Below, one piece after another: positions 61,801 through 64,000 of a stretch of 64,000 nucleotides of DNA. Below the pieces are notes generated by a model, which did no database searches, was not told where the DNA came from, and saw only the letters and a program-made list of their open reading frames with translations. Source of the stretch: Lichenostomus cassidix. Its lineage: Eukaryota; Chordata; Aves; Passeriformes; Meliphagidae. Position 1 is the stretch's first letter. Each line of letters starts with the position of its first letter. The stretch is from the NCBI GenBank assembly GCA_008360975.2, contig CM039195.1, positions 14,437,010 through 14,501,009 on the forward strand. The letters are read 5' to 3'. The position numbers and the translations under genes were made by a program.

Positions 61801-63765
61801 AGCCACAAACAGGTTAATCCTGGCTTTGATCCCCTAAACATAAGTCACACAATCCCACGAGCTCGTGTTGCACTCTTTACTGTCCCCTTCCTTCAAAGCC
61901 TCTGTGCCCCAGAGTGACAGGGTTGTGTTTCTGCTCCACAGTACCACGATTTCGGGGTGGAAGGAGGGGAGCTCTGGCTGGCCACCAGCTCTGACCGCCG
62001 GGTCAGCGTCTGGGCCTCCGACTGGCTCCAGGACAAGTGTGAGCTCCTCGACTGGCTCAGCTTCCCAGCTCCTGCTGGCCCTGAGGTGAGCATGGCACCT
62101 GCCAGGCCCTGCCTGCTCCTAGTATGAGGCTGGACACGAGCAGAGATGAAGGAGGGATGCACAGGGCTCTGAGAGAGAGAGAGAGTGCTTGCTTAGGAAA
62201 GGCCTCTCTGTTAGTTCTCCTCACAGAGTATGTTGTCAATGCAACTTCTTGGGTGTGGAAATGAATTGTAGCGGTGCCGGACTGCCCTGGAGTACTGACT
62301 TTTAAGCATGAGGAGCCCTAAACTGCACCTGCAAAGAGCTGACAGCCCTGTGCCAGCAAAGCAGAGCCCAGGCAGCCATGAGCGCGGTGTGCAGGAGGGA
62401 GAGCTAATTATGAGCGTGCTGCTAATTCTGACAGTCCCTAGGAGCATGAATATTCTGAGCCAGGAGCACAGTGACGGCTTCCCAGAGCCAAGTACTCAGC
62501 CCTGTGTGTCCCTGCTGCTTGGCAGAAGCCTCTGGCTCCAGCCCAGGGGTGAGGTTTGGGCAGCAGCACACCTGCTAGAAAAGCAAGAAGGATCTGTGTT
62601 GGAGAGGATGGAGATTGTCCCTCATATAGGTGACACTGGCAGGCAGAAGGAACAGGGTGTTTCTGGGGGGCAAGAGGCAGTGCCTCAGCCTGGGCCCATA
62701 CAGCAACTGGGTTCTGTCAATATTTATTCTATTTATTTCCAAAAAGATGGATTTCCTCTGGAAGGAAGCTCACTACAGCTCTCTGCACAGTGAGATGCTT
62801 GATCTTACATCCAAGATACTCAAGATCTGCCTTCTGGGCCTTGTTTTCTTGTGTTAAACTGATCCATAACCCAATCCCACCTGCTGCCCATGCAGCAATA
62901 ATACCTCAGTGAGAATTCAACCTCTGGGACTCTCATATGACCTGTTCCTACAACACTGAACAGTTTGCTTCAGATGTCCAGGGCAGGGTGTGGTTGCTCC
63001 TTCCTTTCCATGAGCACATCTGAGATGAGAATGCAAGAGGGAGAAAACAGCTTCCATCATCCTAATTTCCCACTGCTCAAATGCTCACAGCCCTGATGTC
63101 CCTCTGTGTTTTCCTTTGATCTCCCATTTATTGATATAAGAGAATCCAGAAATTTGTTTTCCCTCAGCAGGGTCTCGACAGCCTCCCACCCAGCCTAGCC
63201 GCATTCTCCCCTTGGGAACATGGTGTCCTGGTCTATGTGGGCTTTGGGATGCAGAAGGAAGCTTTGTTCTACAGCCTGAGGAAGAAACAGGTAGCTGTCA
63301 CCTGCCACAGGCAGTGGGGACAGTAGGAGCCAGCAGAGCTGCCCTCTGTGTTACCCTGGGTCACAGGGTGGGGTGGGCTCAGGCAGTTGCTCAGGGAACA
63401 GATTTTCATCCTAGAAATGAAAATGGCCCAGGTAAGCAGCAGAGCCCTGCCCCTGCCTTAGGCTTCATCTGGGCAGGCAGCCATTCCCTGATCCCACTTG
63501 GAGGGGAAGGTGGCTGCTTCCAGGAGCATTATCCCTCTTCCCCATTGTCTCCTGAATGCCTGGGCAGGTTCCTGAGCTGTGCACCCTCAGCCTCCCTGTT
63601 ACCTCCTTAGGCTGTGGCTGCACAGCTCTGGGCACTGCCTTCCCACTTTGAGCTGTTGTGTTTCTCTTGCTGGGCTGCAGGTGCTCAGGAAGATCTCCCT
63701 GCCAGCCTTTGCCACATCCCTCAGCCTGTCCCCAGCTGCGCCTTTCATGGCCATCGGCTTCAGTG
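33577..63765 (+). CDS. WDR90: WDR90 (POC16 orthologue), 3' partial
   Basis: Centriole inner-scaffold protein with a CFAP20-like module and many WD repeats. I read 41 in-frame exons (5293 bases, 1764 residues). Exons 1-16: 33577-33586, 34622-34713, 34800-34976, 35244-35358, 35938-36108, 37311-37434, 37771-37838, 37933-38009, 39127-39354, 40014-40082, 41048-41158, 41251-41396, 41670-41727, 42935-43053, 43453-43614, 44281-44408. Exons 17-28: 45635-45751, 46278-46513, 46888-47027, 47550-47680, 49333-49463, 49879-50040, 50318-50446, 50946-51079, 51162-51199, 51615-51734, 52149-52328, 53340-53440. Exons 29-41: 54337-54439, 55057-55178, 55937-56096, 57308-57498, 57740-57908, 58366-58477, 59272-59443, 60052-60174, 60261-60447, 60908-61038, 61942-62085, 63171-63290, 63681-63765. 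Human WDR90 has about 1748 residues; by comparison only the last 50 or so are missing here, beyond position 64000. Confidence 0.95.
33605..34010 (+). repeat. Minisatellite, unit 37 bp, in WDR90 intron 1
   Basis: About nine to ten near-identical copies containing GGTGATGGGGGTGTC, ACCGGGGATGGAGGGG and ACACG. Copies then grow ragged (variants continue to about 34560). The plus strand is extremely G-rich with many GGGG runs. Stop-free in several frames, which creates spurious ORFs on both strands. Confidence 0.85.
35455..35622 (+). repeat. CR1 LINE 3' fragment
   Basis: GAAACTGTGGCTGCGCCTGG, GGAAGTGTCCAAGGCCAGC and CCTGCCCATGGCAGGGGG. WDR90 intron 4. Confidence 0.85.
36275..36560 (-). repeat. CR1 LINE fragment
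   Basis: CATGGGCAGGGACACCTTCC, GTTGCTCCAAGCCCTGTCC and CCCCTTGTCCTGTCGCTCC; the terminal AATCATAG part is missing. WDR90 intron 5. Confidence 0.83.
37933..43614 (+). CDS. WDR90: WDR90 exons 8-15: linker and first WD repeats
   Basis: Residues 253-576. Exons 8-9 are a variable linker (residues about 253-354) without recognisable domain. Exons 10-15 begin the propeller: IPDPILKLRKIIGFGG, STAVVYPCHAVIV, GEQRFFLGHTDKV, LAFSGSSTLLASAQAG, LWAFPSGTCLCLF, VLAKAHTDVDIQAMKIAFFD, MVSCGRDNIRLWRLRSG and LRSCPVNLGEYHSLDFTDLAF. Exon 15 is joined at 43453 so that the split Arg before MVSC is restored. Confidence 0.93.
38520..38880 (+). repeat. CR1 LINE fragment
   Basis: GAGAAAAGGAGACTGAGGTC, AATGTATATTAGGAAAAGG, TTCTTCCCCCAGAGGG and AGCTCCAGGAGCATTTGG. 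WDR90 intron 8; the region 38010-38519 before it shows nothing recognisable. Confidence 0.8.
39620..39768 (+). repeat. CR1 LINE 3' fragment
   Basis: GAAAGTGTCCAAGGCCGGG, AACCTGGGATAGTGGAAG and AAGGTCCCTTCCAACCCG. WDR90 intron 9. Confidence 0.85.
40268..40672 (-). repeat. CR1 LINE fragment
   Basis: AGATAGAATCGTGGGGATG, CCACATCCACATGGCTTT, CCTAAACCTTCCCTGGCAC and CCACCTTTTCTCCAGGCTG. WDR90 intron 10. Confidence 0.85.
40860..40985 (-). repeat. CR1 LINE fragment
   Basis: GAAGGGACCTTAAAACCC, CACCCCCTGCCATGGACGG and CCTGGCCTTGAACACTTCC; ends about 60 bases before WDR90 exon 11. Confidence 0.83.
43085..43318 (+). repeat. CR1 LINE 3' fragment
   Basis: CTGTGAGGGTGGGGAGGCCC, CAGAGAAGCTGTGGCTGCC and the end TTCCATGATTCTGGC. 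Between WDR90 exons 14 and 15. Confidence 0.87.
44281..51079 (+). CDS. WDR90: WDR90 exons 16-24: WD repeats of the first half
   Basis: Residues 577-1012. Markers: FVCSRSGHVLEVDYK, GSEDGYVRLWPLDFSTAVLEAE, VSSVCISPDSHKVLSTTATG, IATVSQDNTIRVWNLTS, TVAFHPSLKILACGFDSG, RTAITGLTFSPDGNFMFSS, LLAFVGPSKYVVTVM, LLVSTASNKILVLDAKTGR, QYLLTAGDKVIKVWDYQ, FIGHSEPVRQVAFTPDQQ and VGDAIFLWD. Each exon pair tends to hold one blade, ending in a W-D or W-N dipeptide. Confidence 0.94.
45065..45260 (+). repeat. CR1 LINE 3' fragment
   Basis: TTAGGTTGGATATTGGTGG, GTGATCAGGCATTGAAACAAG and GGATGTGGCACTTGGGGAC. WDR90 intron 16. Confidence 0.82.
47820..48318 (+). repeat. CR1 LINE 3' fragment
   Basis: CTTGGGGTCAGTTCTGGGGC, GGAGCTGGGAAAGGAGCTC, AGGGGAGGTTTATATTGG, ending ATTTCATGATTCTGTGG. 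Closely similar to the copy at 32515-32995. WDR90 intron 20. Confidence 0.88.
48320..49332 (+). other. Rest of WDR90 intron 20
   Basis: About 1 kb of lower-GC unique sequence between the CR1 copy and exon 21. No exon, repeat or RNA gene was recognised on either strand. Confidence 0.55.
49727..49788 (+). repeat. (GGGAA)n microsatellite, about twelve copies
   Basis: Perfect GAAGG/GGGAA pentanucleotide run in WDR90 intron 21, ending about 90 bases before exon 22. Purine-only on the plus strand. Likely length-polymorphic. Confidence 0.92.
51162..53440 (+). CDS. WDR90: WDR90 exons 25-28: acidic, serine-rich linker between propellers
   Basis: Residues 1013-1158. Exon 25 has only 38 bases. Exons 26-27 are Ser/Glu-rich (SSEKPKDVSETPRE, ESDKEEEAGLPG, VLVVESDGDEEP) and exon 28 holds SYRHFTPRFK. 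The human region is similarly low in complexity and poorly conserved. Exon calls rest mainly on splice sites and phase. An optional extra exon (52749-52826, phase 1 to 1) would also keep the frame. Confidence 0.75.
52930..53198 (+). repeat. CR1 LINE 3' fragment
   Basis: AGCTGGAGCTGTGTCAGG, TTCTTCCTCCAGAGGGTGC, CAGAGCTCCAGGAGTGTTTGG and AGAACATTCCATGTGTG. Same subfamily as 22590-23008. WDR90 intron 27. Confidence 0.85.
54337..63765 (+). CDS. WDR90: WDR90 exons 29-41: WD repeats of the second half
   Basis: Residues 1159-1764. Markers: LKLKAVIGYNGNGRGNMVWN, FFAYSCGCVIVVEDLHSG, HAQEISTLALSHNAQVLAS, QAMAFSRDDRFLVTIGD, VAFSPVSPQVLACVGREAV, LVELTSLCYGANTLLYSG, GQICVWDTET, LVSGSNTKRIRLWSV, VSAAFDDSLEMGIVGTTTG, IRLISGHKNKV, FSPDETHCATCGEDGSVRIW, VQFQVLNQSCQCLAW, VVAGYSDGTVRVFSISRTEM, ELKMHPHAAALTAVTYSTDG, ILSGGKDGIVAVSSP, DRRVSVWASDWL and LSLSPAAPFMAIGFS. 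Exon 40 has a tandem CAGCAG acceptor (63165-63170), so one Gln may be optional. The window ends within the intron after exon 41. Confidence 0.95.
54460..54652 (+). repeat. CR1 LINE 3' fragment
   Basis: GTGGAATGTATTGCCAGAG, AAGTGTCCAAGGCCAGGTTG and the end TTCTGTGATTCTAG. Begins about 20 bases after the WDR90 exon 29 donor. Confidence 0.86.
55325..55768 (+). repeat. CR1 LINE 3' fragment
   Basis: GGAGCGTGTCCAGAGGAGG, AAAGGAGGCTCAGGGGGACC, TTCAGGTTGGACATCAGG, ending GATTCAGTGATTCTG. WDR90 intron 30. Confidence 0.88.
58067..58240 (-). repeat. CR1 LINE fragment
   Basis: GAATCATAGAACCATGAAGG, CAAGCACTGCCAGGTCTACC and CACATCCACATGGTTTTAG. WDR90 intron 33. Confidence 0.85.
58780..59122 (-). repeat. 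CR1 LINE fragment
   Basis: AGAATCATGGAATGCTTTAGG, CCATGGGGACACCTTCCACTG and GGAGCCCCTTTAGGCACTGG. WDR90 intron 34. Confidence 0.88.
59561..59640 (+). repeat. 40-bp tandem duplication
   Basis: Two adjacent copies, each GCCTGGCCC, then TTTTGGGGTTAGGTTTACTG-type sequence, differing at a few positions. Directly abuts the CR1 copy at 59640. WDR90 intron 35. Confidence 0.85.
59640..59905 (-). repeat. CR1 LINE fragment
   Basis: CATGATTGGTAAGGTTGAAA, AGATCATCAAGTCCAATGG, CCATGCCCCAGGTGCCAC and TTGAAGCCGTTTCCTCTC. WDR90 intron 35. Confidence 0.85.
61668..61812 (-). repeat. CR1 LINE fragment
   Basis: TTTGGGTTGGAAGAGACC, CACTTCCACCCTCTGCCATG and GGCTGGCTTTGGACACTTCC. WDR90 intron 38. Confidence 0.85.
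62086..63170 (+). other. WDR90 intron 39
   Basis: Roughly 1.1 kb without an exon. It contains a short GA run near 62170-62185 and otherwise unique sequence. ORFs across it show no family similarity. Confidence 0.55.
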
Positions 63766-64000
63766 GTGAGTGCTGGGGCTGCCTGGGCCCCTCCTTCTTC
63801 TGCCAGACAGGAAACAAGTGTCCTTATCCTTGAAACAAGAGACATGTCCTCAAGCCCTGGAAGCAACAGTCCAGGGCAAGGAGAAACTTCCAGGAGACTT
63901 CTGGGTCAGAAATGAAATTGATGACCCCAGTCCTGCTTGTCACTGGAATGACTTCCCAGGGTTATGGGCTGTCTCCATGTCTGTGGCTGTGTGAACTGCA

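Overview
The window looks like bird nuclear DNA. It carries compact, intron-rich vertebrate genes. About 27 CR1 LINE fragments lie in both orientations; sense copies end in ATTCTATG-like repeats and antisense copies begin with the matching AGAATCATAGAATC-type motif, as in avian CR1. GC-rich minisatellites and CpG-dense promoters suggest a gene-dense, microchromosome-like region. I cannot name the species.

Layout. (1) 1-5285, plus strand: the 3' part of a class IIB phosphatidylinositol transfer protein gene (PITPNC1-like), with its first coding exon off the left edge. It has an 8-base microexon and two alternative, related last exons. (2) 5469-8216, minus strand: complete MSS51 (ZMYND17), 6 coding exons, 500 codons, converging tail-to-tail on the PITP gene with poly(A) signals about 35 bases apart. 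(3) 8217-9899: CpG-rich divergent intergenic space with a minisatellite of about 57 bp. (4) 9904-33368, plus strand: complete CFAP70 coding region, 28 coding exons by my reading, 1082 residues. (5) 33577-63765, plus strand: WDR90 (POC16 orthologue), 41 exons, 1764 residues in the window; only the last roughly 50 residues lie beyond the right edge. CFAP70 stop and WDR90 start codons are 208 bases apart.

Function. CFAP70 is an axonemal TPR protein and WDR90 a centriole inner-wall WD-repeat protein with an N-terminal CFAP20-like (DUF667) module, so the right half is a ciliary/centriolar pair. MSS51 is a MYND-finger metabolic regulator of vertebrate muscle. The PITP gene encodes a soluble lipid carrier. 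MSS51 and CFAP70 are near neighbours in human (10q22), but ANXA7, which lies between them there, is absent here, and WDR90 (human 16p13) is joined on. The gene order is therefore a mosaic.

Exon boundaries were derived by hand from GT/AG sites, codon phase and remembered family similarity. All exons except those flagged join in frame. I see no RNA gene, CRISPR array or intact transposon. Unusual features are mainly in gene architecture (alternative last exons, microexons, tight gene spacing) and in tandem repeats.
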